From UBA7672 sp040398465 (GTDB lineage Bacteria; Pseudomonadota; Alphaproteobacteria; Caulobacterales; Hyphomonadaceae): 64,000 nucleotides of DNA. Below are positions 1 to 9,336 of this stretch, in pieces. The notes below the pieces were generated by a model. The model saw only the letters and a program-made list of their open reading frames with translations. It did not search any database and had not been told where the DNA came from. Where the stretch lies: positions 1-64,000 of the forward strand of contig JBBAUA010000014.1 in assembly GCA_040398465.1 (NCBI GenBank), in the 5' to 3' direction. Within the stretch, counting starts at the first letter, position 1. Each line of letters begins with the position of its first letter. The translations under genes were made by a program, and so were the position numbers.

Positions 1-3000
1 ACGGCATTGACCCCCGGCCTACCATCGCCGCCGCCTGATACGCCGAACGGCGCCGTCGATCGCCGGTTCGACAGCATCGCCGCCGTCATCGCCTCACGGA
101 ACCGCACCACGCGCACAGCCCCATCGCCTCCGCGCCATTCGCCCTCGCCGCCCGACCCGCGCCGCACGCCGAACCGCTCGATCAGGATGGGATAGCGGCT
201 CTCGAGTATCTCGGGGTCCGTCAGCCGCGAATTCGTCATGTGGGTCTGCACGACCGACGCGCCGCCAAACCCCGGCCCCGCGCCCGACCCACCGCAGATT
301 GTTTCGTAGTACTGGTATCGCTCGTTGCCGAATGTGAAGTTGTTCATCGTCCCCTGCGACGCCCCCAGCCGCCCCATCGCGCCATACAGCGCATCGACAA
401 CAACCATGCTCGTCTCGACATTGCCCGCAACCACAGCCGCGCCCTTCCGCGGATTCAGCAAGCAGCCCTCAGGCGTGATGATATCGATCGGCTTGAGGCA
501 TCCCTCATTCAGCGGGATGGCGTCGGCCACCAGCGTGCGGAAGACATACAGCACAGCCGCCCGCGTGATCGACAGCGGAGCATTGAAGTTGCCCGCGTCC
601 TGCGCGCTCGTGCCCGAAAAATCAATCGTTACACGGCGTGCGATCTTGTCCGGCCGCACGGCCACGCGGATCACGGCGCCATTGTCCATCGGCGCTTCGA
701 AACTCCCCGCCTCCAGCATGTCGATCACGCGCCGCACGTGCTCCTCGGCATTGTCCTGCACGTGCCGCATGTACGCGGCGACGCCATCACGTCCGTAATG
801 AGAGACCAGCCGCCGCAGCTCCTCCTCGCCGCGCCGGCACGCCGCAATCTGCGCCTTCAGGTCCGCAAGGTTGTTGTCGATATTGCGGGCAGGGTGCCGT
901 CCCGATGCAAACAGCGCCCGCGTCTCCGCCTCGCGCAACCGGCCCGCCTCCACCAGCAAGAAATTGTCGATCAGCACGCCCTCGTCCTCGATCGTCCTGC
1001 TGTCCGGCGGCATAGAGCCCGGCGTGATCCCGCCAATGTCTGCATGGTGCCCGCGCGCCGCGGTGAAGAAAGCCGGCGCCGTGTCGCCCTCCAGAAGCAC
1101 TGGCGCAATTACAGTGATGTCTGGCAGATGCGTGCCCCCCGCATGCGGCGCGTTCAGCATGTAGATGTCGCCGGGCTTTATCCTGGCTCCGCGCTCGCGG
1201 ATCACTGTCCGGATCGACTCGCTCATCGATCCGAGATGCACCGGAATATGCGGTGCATTCGCCACCAGCCCGCCCGCCGCATCGAACACCGCACACGAGA
1301 AATCCAGCCGCTCGCGGATGTTCACCGACGAGGCGCTCGTCTGCAGCGCCAGTCCCATCTCCTCCGCCACGCCCATGAAGCGATTGTTGAACACCTCAAG
1401 CAGAACCGGATCCACCTGCGTTCCGATCGCCGCCACGGCCGGCGCCAGCGCCACCCGCTCCAACACGAGGTCGCCATCCGCCGACATGGCCCCGCGCCAG
1501 CCGGGCTCGATGAACGTCGTCGCCCCATTCTCCAGAACCAGTGCCGGACCATCGACGCTGAACCCTGCAGGGATGTCTCCGCGACGCAACACGGGCGCCT
1601 TGAACGTCTCGCCCGCTATCCGCATGTCGACCACTCCCAGCGGCGAAGGCTCGCGCACTGCCTTGGTGACAATGGCCTTCGGCGGCGCCTCGTCCTCTCC
1701 GAGCGCCTCCGCCGAAAGCTTCGCCACGATGATTGCCCGCGATGCATCAAGAAACCCGAACCGTGAACGATGCGCCGTCTCGAACGCTTCGCGCATTCTT
1801 TCTTCTGCCGCCAGAGCAACCGGCAGCAAAGCCTCTGCGCCGTCATAACGTAGATACGCTGTCAGCTCGGTTGCCCGCACCGCGACCCCACGCGCCGCCA
1901 AGGCCTCACTCGCCTGCTTCGTCAACGCGTCCTGCCGCTCTGACAGATCAACACCCAGCGCCTGCTCGACGGACAGCTCCCGCACCGCCCGAACATCCGC
2001 CAGCCCCATTCCCCACGCCGAAAGCACGCCAGCCAGCGGATGCAGCAAAACACTCCGCGAGCCCACCGCATCCGCCACCGCACACGCATGCTGCCCGCCC
2101 GCGCCGCCAAACGCACAAATCACATACTCACGCGGATCATAGCCGCGCTGGATGGAGATCTTCCGGATCGCTTCCGCCATGTGCTGGTTCGCGATAGCGA
2201 TGAAACCCTCCGCCGCCGCCCCAGGAGTGAGATCCGCCCCCGTCGCCTGCTTCACCTGCCAGCAGAGATCGTCAAACCGCTGCGCCACGATCTTCGCATC
2301 CAGCGGCCGGTCGCCCTTCGGTCCGAAGATCGCCGGGAAGAACTCCGGCCGCACGCGCCCCAGCAACACGTTGCAGTCCGTGATGGTCAACGGTCCGCCG
2401 CGCCGGTAACACGCCGGCCCAGGATCAGCCCCCGCCGACTGCGGCCCCACCCGCAGCCGCGCCCCATCGAAATAGCAGATCGATCCGCCGCCCGCGGCCA
2501 CCGTGTGGATCTGCAGCATCGGTGTCGTCAACCGCACGCCAGCCACCACCGTGTCGTTCGTCCGCTCGAATACGCCCGCATAATGCGAGACATCCGTCGA
2601 TGTGCCCCCCATGTCGAAGCCCAGCGCCTTGTCGAACCCTGCCCGCCGCGCCGCCGCCGCCATCCCGATGATGCCGCCCGCCGGACCCGACAACACCGCA
2701 TCCCGCCCACGAAACGCGCTCGCCAGCGTCAGCCCGCCATTCGACTGCATGAAGTAGAGCCGGGTCGCTGCATCGAACGCACCCGCGACCCGCTGCACAT
2801 ACGCATCCAGCACTGGCGTCAGGTACGCATCCGCCACCGTCGTGTCCGTCCGCGGCACAAAACGCGTCAGCCCGGACACATCCGAACTCTCTGACACATG
2901 CGTAAACCCCACCTCCCGGGCTATCTCTGCAATCCGCTGCTCATGCGCCGGGTATGCCCAGCCATGCAGGCAAGCAATCGCGCAACTCGTGATCCCCGCC

Positions 3001-3446
3001 TCACGCGCCGCCAGTAGATCCGCCCGGACCCGCGCCTCATCCAGAGGCGTCAGAACCCCGCCCTCCGCCGTCACCCGCTCCCGGGCCTCGATCACGCGCG
3101 CCTGCAACTGATCCGGCTTCAAAATGTTCAACGCAAAGATATCCGGCCGCGCCTGGTTCCCGATCTCCAGCAGGTCGCCGAACCCTTCTGTCACCACGAG
3201 AACCGTCGGCGCGCCCTTCCGCTCCAGCAGCGCATTCGTCGCCACCGTCGTGCCCATCCGGATGGATTCGATCTCCGTCTCACCATGCTCAGCCAGGATC
3301 GTGCGAATGGCCTCGACAGCTGCATCCGCATACCGCCCCGCATTCTCCGACAGCAGCTTGCGCACCACCTCACGCCCATCGGGGCCACGCGCTACCACGT
3401 CGGTGAACGTGCCGCCCCGATCGATCCAGAAATGCCAACCTGCCAT
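1..3446 (-). CDS. 5-oxoprolinase-type hydantoinase A/B fusion protein (partial, C-terminus off the left edge)
   Basis: About 1,148 codons stay open from an ATG at 3446 to the window edge. The N-terminus carries the sugar-kinase-like phosphate loop WIDRGGTFTD (about residues 7-16). A second nucleotide motif, MGGTSTDVSHY, lies near 2610, as in HyuA and OplaH. The HyuB part holds the segment ETICGGSGAGPGFGG near 270. A and B halves on one chain are typical of ATP-dependent 5-oxoprolinase (5-oxoproline to glutamate), although hydantoin or acetone-carboxylase-like substrates cannot be excluded. The enzyme should be cytoplasmic. It is divergent from the acylase gene with 91 bp between starts. By comparison with roughly 1,200-residue family members, only the last few tens of residues seem to be missing. 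No frameshift was seen. Confidence 0.9.
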   Translation of the reverse strand, partial: MAGWHFWIDRGGTFTDVVARGPDGREVVRKLLSENAGRYADAAVEAIRTILAEHGETEIESIRMGTTVATNALLERKGAPTVLVVTEGFGDLLEIGNQARPDIFALNILKPDQLQARVIEARERVTAEGGVLTPLDEARVRADLLAAREAGITSCAIACLHGWAYPAHEQRIAEIAREVGFTHVSESSDVSGLTRFVPRTDTTVADAYLTPVLDAYVQRVAGAFDAATRLYFMQSNGGLTLASAFRGRDAVLSGPAGGIIGMAAAARRAGFDKALGFDMGGTSTDVSHYAGVFERTNDTVVAGVRLTTPMLQIHTVAAGGGSICYFDGARLRVGPQSAGADPGPACYRRGGPLTITDCNVLLGRVRPEFFPAIFGPKGDRPLDAKIVAQRFDDLCWQVKQATGADLTPGAAAEGFIAIANQHMAEAIRKISIQRGYDPREYVICAFGGAGGQHACAVADAVGSRSVLLHPLAGVLSAWGMGLADVRAVRELSVEQALGVDLSERQDALTKQASEALAARGVAVRATELTAYLRYDGAEALLPVALAAEERMREAFETAHRSRFGFLDASRAIIVAKLSAEALGEDEAPPKAIVTKAVREPSPLGVVDMRIAGETFKAPVLRRGDIPAGFSVDGPALVLENGATTFIEPGWRGAMSADGDLVLERVALAPAVAAIGTQVDPVLLEVFNNRFMGVAEEMGLALQTSASSVNIRERLDFSCAVFDAAGGLVANAPHIPVHLGSMSESIRTVIRERGARIKPGDIYMLNAPHAGGTHLPDITVIAPVLLEGDTAPAFFTAARGHHADIGGITPGSMPPDSRTIEDEGVLIDNFLLVEAGRLREAETRALFASGRHPARNIDNNLADLKAQIAACRRGEEELRRLVSHYGRDGVAAYMRHVQDNAEEHVRRVIDMLEAGSFEAPMDNGAVIRVAVRPDKIARRVTIDFSGTSAQDAGNFNAPLSITRAAVLYVFRTLVADAIPLNEGCLKPIDIITPEGCLLNPRKGAAVVAGNVETSMVVVDALYGAMGRLGASQGTMNNFTFGNERYQYYETICGGSGAGPGFGGASVVQTHMTNSRLTDPEILESRYPILIERFGVRRGSGGEGEWRGGDGAVRVVRFREAMTAAMLSNRRSTAPFGVSGGGDGRPGVNA

Positions 3447-3537
3447 GCATCCAGCTTTGGAATCCAAGCAATGCTTTGACAAGACGCCTGCACGCCCTGA
3501 TCCTCACCGCGAGACCGAACGGGTGGAGGGTTCTGCG

Positions 3538-5970
3538 ATGAAAAAGTGGATGCTTGGAGTGGCCGTCGCTGCTGCCATTGGCGCGGCGTCCGTCGTGGCC
3601 ATCGCCGAAAACCCCATGTCTACTGCCGTCGCGCGCGATGAGTGGCAGGTCAAAGGCCTGTCCGCCCCAGCCGAGCTGATCGTCGATCACTGGGGCATCC
3701 CGCACATCTTCGCCGCCTCGCAGCGCGATGCGTTCTTCCTGCAGGGCTACAACGCCGCGCGCGACCGCCTCTGGCAGATTGACCTATGGCGCAAGCGCGG
3801 CCTCGGCCTGCTCTCCAAATCCTTCGGCCCAGCCTATGTGGAGCAGGACAGGGCGGCCCGCCTCTTCCTCTATCGCGGCGACATGCAGGCCGAATGGAAC
3901 GCCTACGCCCCTGACGCCCGCGCCAGCGTCGAGGCCTTCGCCGCCGGCATCAACGCCTACGTCGCCGAGGTGAGGGCAGGCGGCAGGCCCACGCCCGTCG
4001 AGTTCAGGCTCACCAGTTCCACGCCGGATGAATGGAAACCCGAAGACATCCTCCGCATCCGCAGCCATGCGCTCGTCTCGAACGTCACATCGGAAGTCGC
4101 CCGCGCCCGCGTCGCCTGCGCCGCCGGCGTCGACGCCGACGAACTCCGACGCAAGCTCGACCCCGACGGCCACAAGCGCGTCGTCCCCGCCGGCCTCAAC
4201 CCGTGCGACGTTCCTGCCAACGTCCTCGACGACTATGTCCTCGCCACCCAGCAGGTCGACTTCGCGCCGCTCACCAATCGCCAGCGCGCCGAAAGCGATC
4301 CCGCAACGCAGCTGGCCGAGCTGATGCACAAGCAGCAGTACGAAGGCTCCAACAACTGGGTCGTCGCGCCCTCGAGGTCCGAAACCGGCCGCGCCATCCT
4401 CGCCAACGATCCGCACCGCCAGCTTGGCGTGCCCTCGCTCCGCTATGTCGTCGGCCTCAACGCCCCCGGCATGGCAATCATCGGTGCGGGCGAACCCGCA
4501 CTGCCCGGCGTGTCTATCGGCCACAACAACGATATCGCCTTCGGCATCACCATCTTCGCGATGGATCAGGAAGATCTCTACGTCTACGAGACGCGCGCAA
4601 ACGACCCTAACGCCTACCGCTACAAGGGCGGCTGGGAAAAAATGACGGTCGAGAAGCAGACCATTGAAGTGAAGGGCGAAACCCCGCGCGAAGTCGAACT
4701 CCGCTACACGCGCCATGGCCCCGTCCTGAAATCCGACAGCGCACCACGCCGCGCTTTCGCCATGCGCACCATCTGGTCCGAGCCCGGCCTCGCCGGCTAT
4801 TTCGGATCCTCGCGCCTCACCCACGCCAAGGACTGGAACGACTTCAAGGCTGCCAGTCATGCGTGGGGAGCGCCCCCTCTGAACCTCGTCTACGCAGACA
4901 CCAAGGGAAACATCGGCTGGGCCGCTTCTGGTCGCACGCCAGTCCGCAAGAACTGGGACGGCCTGATGCCAGTACCCGGCGATGGCCGCTACGAATGGAA
5001 CGGCTTCTTCGCCAAGGACATGCTGCCCTCCAGCTACAACCCGTCCGAAGGCTTCTTCGCCACCGCCAACGAATACAATCTCCCCGCAGGTTATCCCGCT
5101 GAAGAACGCAAAGTGGCCTTCGAATGGACTGATCCCTCGCGCGTCAGTCGCATCAAGGAAGTGCTCGCCGCCGACGGCAAGGTCAGCTTGCTCGACTCGA
5201 TGAAGTTGCAGGGCGACGCCGTCAGCCCGCAGGCCCGCCGGTTCATCAAACTGCTGCGCGATGTCCCCGGCGGCACGGTGAACATCAATGTCGATCACGC
5301 CATCAAGCTGCTCACCAGCTGGGACGGCCACCTGTCTATCGATAGCCCCGCCGCTGCCATCTACGAGGTCTGGGCCAACAAGCATCTCGGCAAGGCAGTC
5401 GTCGCGAAGGTGACGCCTGCAGCCGCGCGCGAGCTTGTGGGCAGTGGCCATCTCGAAGCCATCCTCACCTATCTCGAAAATCCAGACACGCGGCTCGGGC
5501 CCAATCCCCGTGAGGCCCGCACCGCGATCATCCTCGGAACGTTGAAAGCGGCGACGGATGAACTCGCCGGCCTCCTCGGTCCCGATCCGCACAGCTGGGC
5601 GTGGGGCCGCCTCCACGTCGCAAAGTGGGAACCCGCGGTCGCCGTTCTGGCCGACCCGCAACTGCGCGCCCAGATGACCCTCGGCCCGCTCGCCACACCC
5701 GGCTCCGCCTCCACGCCGCGCGCGCAGACCTATCGCGCCTCCGACTTCAACGTCACCGCCGGGGCCTCCGTCCGCATGGTGATGGACGCGGGCGCCTGGG
5801 ACAACTCCATGGTGATGAACACGCCGGGGCAGTCGGCCGATCCCTACAGCGCGCACTACCGCGACCTCTTCCCCCTCTGGGCCGAAGGCGCCTACGTACC
5901 GCTCGCCTTCTCACGCGAAGCCGTCGATCGCGTCGCCGAGCGTGTGATCAAGCTGACCCCGGCGAATTGA
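3538..5970 (+). CDS. Penicillin acylase family Ntn-hydrolase (AHL/beta-lactam acylase-like)
   Basis: This 810-residue precursor has an N-terminal signal peptide (basic MKK, then an alanine-rich core to about residue 24), so it should be exported. The autoproteolytic nucleophile is seen as GSNNWVV with Ser271 at the start of the beta chain; the alpha chain, spacer and beta chain lengths fit the S45 family. Motifs NDPHRQ and GVSIGHNNDIAF follow, as in penicillin G acylase and the quorum-quenching acylases PvdQ/QuiP. The family cleaves amide bonds of beta-lactams, N-acyl-homoserine lactones or other N-acyl amides; the substrate cannot be told here. The ATG at 3538 follows GGAGGG. The frame is open further upstream to 3124, but that part overlaps the divergent hydantoinase gene and lacks a signal peptide. 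Confidence 0.92.
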   Translation: MKKWMLGVAVAAAIGAASVVAIAENPMSTAVARDEWQVKGLSAPAELIVDHWGIPHIFAASQRDAFFLQGYNAARDRLWQIDLWRKRGLGLLSKSFGPAYVEQDRAARLFLYRGDMQAEWNAYAPDARASVEAFAAGINAYVAEVRAGGRPTPVEFRLTSSTPDEWKPEDILRIRSHALVSNVTSEVARARVACAAGVDADELRRKLDPDGHKRVVPAGLNPCDVPANVLDDYVLATQQVDFAPLTNRQRAESDPATQLAELMHKQQYEGSNNWVVAPSRSETGRAILANDPHRQLGVPSLRYVVGLNAPGMAIIGAGEPALPGVSIGHNNDIAFGITIFAMDQEDLYVYETRANDPNAYRYKGGWEKMTVEKQTIEVKGETPREVELRYTRHGPVLKSDSAPRRAFAMRTIWSEPGLAGYFGSSRLTHAKDWNDFKAASHAWGAPPLNLVYADTKGNIGWAASGRTPVRKNWDGLMPVPGDGRYEWNGFFAKDMLPSSYNPSEGFFATANEYNLPAGYPAEERKVAFEWTDPSRVSRIKEVLAADGKVSLLDSMKLQGDAVSPQARRFIKLLRDVPGGTVNINVDHAIKLLTSWDGHLSIDSPAAAIYEVWANKHLGKAVVAKVTPAAARELVGSGHLEAILTYLENPDTRLGPNPREARTAIILGTLKAATDELAGLLGPDPHSWAWGRLHVAKWEPAVAVLADPQLRAQMTLGPLATPGSASTPRAQTYRASDFNVTAGASVRMVMDAGAWDNSMVMNTPGQSADPYSAHYRDLFPLWAEGAYVPLAFSREAVDRVAERVIKLTPAN

Positions 5971-5993
5971 TACCGGGGAGCCCGGCCTCGTTC

Positions 5994-6100
5994 TTCAAGA
6001 CGCCGCTCCGCGGCTCCTCAGGATCAGGGGTACGCGCAAGTAGTGAGCGTTGAGCCCTCATCCTGAGGAGCGCCTGAAAGGCGCGTCTCGAAGGACGAGG
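5994..6100. repeat. REP-like palindromic unit, two inverted copies
   Basis: Two related segments face each other: 5994-6029 and 6056-6100. They share 12-bp inverted arms, GCTCCTCAGGAT at 6013-6024 and ATCCTGAGGAGC at 6060-6071. The right copy folds on itself: CCTCATCCT (6056-6064) pairs with AGGACGAGG (6092-6100) with one wobble position, and GCGCCT/AGGCGC (6070-6084) forms an inner hairpin. This consensus resembles intergenic REP-type elements common in alphaproteobacterial genomes. It lies between the acylase stop and the glycosyltransferase start and might act as an mRNA-stabilising or terminating hairpin. Confidence 0.75.
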
Positions 6101-6235
6101 GCTGTCTCACCAGCCGATCGGCGTGCGCTCAGACTGGCGCGCCCGATGCATACTTATCCCCAAACCACCGCCCCGCACGCCATCCCGCGTGCTGGGCGCC
6201 CGGCTGGCCCATTCCGGAACAGGGATCGCGACCTC

Positions 6236-7255
6236 ATGAAGATCTCCGTGGTCATTCCGTACTATCAGGAACAGCCCGGCATCCTCGTCCGCGCCCTGCA
6301 ATCGCTCTATGCGCAGGAGATCGACGGCGCGACCCTGCTCGACGTGATCATCGTTAACGACGCCTCGCCCGTCGATCCCGCCATCGACGTGCAGGCCGCT
6401 GGCGCGCCTCCCGCAAACGTCGATGTCCGCATCATCGCCCGCGCCAATGGCGGCCCCGCCGCCGCGCGCAACACCGGCTTTGACGCCGTGCCCGCCGACG
6501 CGGACTACGTCGCCATGCTCGACTCTGACGACACCTGGACAGCCAACCACATCGCACGCGGCATTGAAGGCTTCGCCTGCGCCGGCGCCGATCTCTACTT
6601 CTCCGACCACGCCAGCCACCACCACGCCAACTATCTCGCAGGCACGCGGCTCTTCACAGACCCGCTCGGCGGCGAGGGCGAACTCACACAACTTCCCGGC
6701 GACCGCTTCTTCGCCTGCAGCGGCCAACAAATGGCCGCCTACTCCGCCCGCGAATACCTCGCGCACACCTCGTCCATCGTCATCCGTGCAGGCCTGCTCA
6801 AAGGGCTCCGCATGCCTGAAAAACTCCGCTGGGCTGGCGAGGACCACAATTTCTTCATCGACCTCGCGCTCAAGGCGCGCCGCGTCTGCGTCTCGATGCA
6901 ATCCGAAGTCGCGCTCGGCCGCGGCGTCAGCATCTACGAAAGCTCGCATGAGTGGGGCACAGCGAAAGACCTTCGCCGCCGCGCTTTCAACATTGTCTCT
7001 GTCCGCAGTGTCAGACACCGCACGCGCTGGCCAAAGCCCGTCCGCAGCGATCTCGCGACAGCGATGGCCAGCGGTCGCCGCATGGTCGGTTACCTGTTGA
7101 TGCGCCGCGTCCTGTCAAAGCGTGGGCCAGACGTGTCTTCGCTCCAGCTTGTCTGGTCGCTCGACCGCACAACCGTTCTATTCGCGCCCTTCAGCGTGGT
7201 CGACGTTTTCGCGCGCAAGCTGCTGCGCCGCGCCGGCATGCCCGTAGCGCCCTGA
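6236..7255 (+). CDS. Family 2 glycosyltransferase
   Basis: A 339-residue GT-A fold enzyme. The N-terminus KISVVIPYYQEQPG is the usual GT2 first strand; VIIVNDASP, the GGPAAARNTG motif and the metal/nucleotide-sugar-binding LDSDDTW (DxD-like) follow in the expected order. A later WAGEDHNFF segment fits the acceptor/catalytic ED region. No membrane helices are evident, so it is probably cytoplasmic or membrane-associated, transferring a sugar to a glycan or lipid acceptor. The ATG at 6236 is chosen because the frame upstream runs through the REP-like repeat and gives no protein-like sequence. No other polysaccharide genes are nearby. Confidence 0.85.
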   Translation: MKISVVIPYYQEQPGILVRALQSLYAQEIDGATLLDVIIVNDASPVDPAIDVQAAGAPPANVDVRIIARANGGPAAARNTGFDAVPADADYVAMLDSDDTWTANHIARGIEGFACAGADLYFSDHASHHHANYLAGTRLFTDPLGGEGELTQLPGDRFFACSGQQMAAYSAREYLAHTSSIVIRAGLLKGLRMPEKLRWAGEDHNFFIDLALKARRVCVSMQSEVALGRGVSIYESSHEWGTAKDLRRRAFNIVSVRSVRHRTRWPKPVRSDLATAMASGRRMVGYLLMRRVLSKRGPDVSSLQLVWSLDRTTVLFAPFSVVDVFARKLLRRAGMPVAP

Positions 7256-7259
7256 CGCT

Positions 7260-8480
7260 TCACCCGAGCGAACGCTCCAGAAATCCCCGGTGCTCGGGCG
7301 CAGCAATAGCGATCAGCGCAGCCGCGCGCGCCGGGCCGGACAAACTCTTCAGCCGCGCCACGCCGTGCTCCGTCACCACCACATCTGCCAGATCGCCCGT
7401 AGTGGAAGGCGCCGCCAGCCGCGGCACGATGCGCGACGCCCCGCTCGCCATTGAGGGCAGGGCGATGATCGACATGCCGCCCGCTGAAGCCTTCGCCCCG
7501 CGCATATAGTCGGGTGCGCCGCCCACGCTGCTGATCCGTCGCCCCGCGCGCCATTCAAGATTCAGATTGCCTTCAAGGTCCACTTCCAGCGCCGACCCGA
7601 TCGACACGAACCCGTCCACAGCAGCCAGCGCCTGATGCCCGTGTGTCTCGAGAGCTGACCGGAACGCAAATCCCGACTGCGGCAGCCACGCTTGAAACGC
7701 CGCATCGCCCCACGCCACGCCCGTCAAATGCTCCGCGCCTGCATCCAGCGCACCCGCCTCGGCCAGCTGCACATAGTCCGGCGTTATGATCCCCGAATGC
7801 ACCCGTAGTCCGCGATGCAGCTTCAGCGCCGCTACGACAGCACCTGGCGCCTCGCCAATACCCGACTGGATCGTCGCCCCATCGGGCACGAGCTCCGCAG
7901 ACAGCCGTGCGATTTCATTCAGTGCTGCATTTGGGGGACGCGCCGAGACGACCGGCGTCATCAGCGGTTCGTTGATCGGAACACCAAGGCTGATCGCGTC
8001 AGCAGGAATGAAATCCGCGCCGGGAATGGACGGCATGCGATCATTGACGAACGCCACGGATCGCCCTGCATTCGGCCACACCAGCCCCGGCATGTCGCAC
8101 GCCACGCCGAACGAGCACCGCCCATCGCGGTCCGGCGGCGCGACATGCAGAACGGCGACGTCGAACTCCGTCGCCGCCATCAGCTCGCCGATCTCCGAAT
8201 ACGGCATGGCCCTCAGCGTCGTCCGCCCCGAAGCAATCGACGGCTCCAGCGTAGGCGAGGCCATGAACGTCACAAGCTGCACGTTGCCCGGCAGCGCGCC
8301 ATAGTCGCGCGTGTTGATGCCCGGGATCAGGCACGACCATAGCTCAACGCCATTCGACAGCCGCGGATTGTCGCACAACGCGTTGTAGAACGCCGCGCAC
8401 TCGCCCGGCCCGCCCTGAAAGTACACGCGCTGCCCCGGTCGCAGGGCGCGCACCACATCATCGGGATACCCCGTGATCAC
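7260..8480 (-). CDS. Acetyl-CoA hydrolase/transferase family protein (class I CoA-transferase)
   Basis: A 406-residue protein related to 4-hydroxybutyrate/itaconate CoA-transferases and acetyl-CoA hydrolases. The segment GATIQSGIGEAPGAV includes the glutamate region that forms the glutamyl-CoA intermediate in this family; GTALEVDLEG-like and GAPDYMRGA motifs lie in the C-terminal AcetylCoA_hyd domain. The GTG start overlaps the stop of the upstream CitE-like gene (8477-8480), which suggests translational coupling. It is the last gene of a minus-strand unit: GST-like, acyl-CoA dehydrogenase, CitE-like lyase, CoA-transferase. This implies activation and cleavage of a short dicarboxylate or branched acyl-CoA; the exact acid is unknown. 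Confidence 0.85.
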   Translation of the reverse strand: MITGYPDDVVRALRPGQRVYFQGGPGECAAFYNALCDNPRLSNGVELWSCLIPGINTRDYGALPGNVQLVTFMASPTLEPSIASGRTTLRAMPYSEIGELMAATEFDVAVLHVAPPDRDGRCSFGVACDMPGLVWPNAGRSVAFVNDRMPSIPGADFIPADAISLGVPINEPLMTPVVSARPPNAALNEIARLSAELVPDGATIQSGIGEAPGAVVAALKLHRGLRVHSGIITPDYVQLAEAGALDAGAEHLTGVAWGDAAFQAWLPQSGFAFRSALETHGHQALAAVDGFVSIGSALEVDLEGNLNLEWRAGRRISSVGGAPDYMRGAKASAGGMSIIALPSMASGASRIVPRLAAPSTTGDLADVVVTEHGVARLKSLSGPARAAALIAIAAPEHRGFLERSLG

Positions 8481-9322
8481 GCGAGCCCTGCGGACGCCAG
8501 TAAGCGCCGGGCGCGCTCCACCACGGGCAGGTCAACCATCTTGCCATCGTGGTTCACCACGCCATCCACGCGGCCCTCCCACGCCGCAAGAATGGCGCGC
8601 GCCTCCGCCACATCCGCTTCACTCGCGCCGAAGCCCGCATTCAGCGCCGCGATCTGGTTCGGGTGCACGCACATCGCGCCCGTCAGCCCCATCGCATGCG
8701 CTCGCCGCGCATCCGCCGCGAACGCATCGAGATCAGTGAAGTTCGCGATGCTCGACGCCATGCCGATGCCCATGATCCCGCGCGCCGCCGCCGCATACGC
8801 AATGGTCTGCGCCGCAAGATCCAGCGACAACGGCCCCGGCTTCCGCCCAAGCGTCAGCGAGAAATCCTCGCTCCCCAGAGCCAGCCCGATCAGCCGCGGC
8901 CCATCCGCAATCTGAACCACCTGCTCCAGCGCCCGCGGGCTCTCGATTACCGCAACCACCCCCACCGAAAATCGATCCAGCCCCGCCTCATACTCGAGCG
9001 CATCCATCATTGCCGACAGGCTGTCCAGCTCCGATGCCTGCTCCACCTTGGGCATCACGATCGCCCGCAGCCCCGGCGTCACCACCGCCCCAAGATCCTC
9101 CGCGAGAAAGGCCTCGTCGTTGTTGACCCGCACCGTCACGGCCGCGCCCTGCGCCGCGAGAAAGGCCACCGCCTCCGTCGCCTGCGCGCGCGCGCCCGCC
9201 TTCGCATCCGCCTGTGTCGAATCCTCAAGATCGACAATCAGCGCGTCAGCCCCCCGCGTATGCGCCTTCTGCCACCGCTGCGGCGCAGCCGCCGGCACAA
9301 ACAGCATCGAACGCCAGTTCAT
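8477..9322 (-). CDS. HpcH/HpaI aldolase, CitE-like (citramalyl/malyl-CoA lyase type)
   Basis: A 281-residue TIM-barrel protein of the CitE superfamily. RSMLFVPAAAPQRWQKA at the N-terminus, VDLEDS, VRVNNDEA and GSEDFSLTLG are the usual CitE/Mcl landmarks, with the Mg-binding glutamate and aspartate in the last. Family members cleave or condense citryl-CoA, malyl-CoA or citramalyl-CoA. The ATG at 9322 aligns with the family N-terminus; the frame upstream overlaps the acyl-CoA dehydrogenase gene. It begins 14 nt after that stop and ends by a 4-nt overlap into the CoA-transferase gene, so the three are one operon. A CoA-transferase plus CitE-like lyase recalls itaconate degradation, but no hydratase is present. 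Confidence 0.88.
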   Translation of the reverse strand: MNWRSMLFVPAAAPQRWQKAHTRGADALIVDLEDSTQADAKAGARAQATEAVAFLAAQGAAVTVRVNNDEAFLAEDLGAVVTPGLRAIVMPKVEQASELDSLSAMMDALEYEAGLDRFSVGVVAVIESPRALEQVVQIADGPRLIGLALGSEDFSLTLGRKPGPLSLDLAAQTIAYAAAARGIMGIGMASSIANFTDLDAFAADARRAHAMGLTGAMCVHPNQIAALNAGFGASEADVAEARAILAAWEGRVDGVVNHDGKMVDLPVVERARRLLASAGLA

Positions 9323-9336
9323 CTCGTCCCCCCGCT

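Noticed and set aside
240..1766. A 508-codon plus-strand open frame over the hydantoinase gene
   Set aside because: Arg/His/Pro-rich with no domain pattern; it is the antisense shadow of a continuous, well-matched hydantoinase A/B frame.
3784..5856. A 690-codon minus-strand open frame opposite the acylase gene
   Set aside because: Composition is Gly/Ala/Val-rich without motifs; the plus strand encodes a full Ntn-hydrolase.
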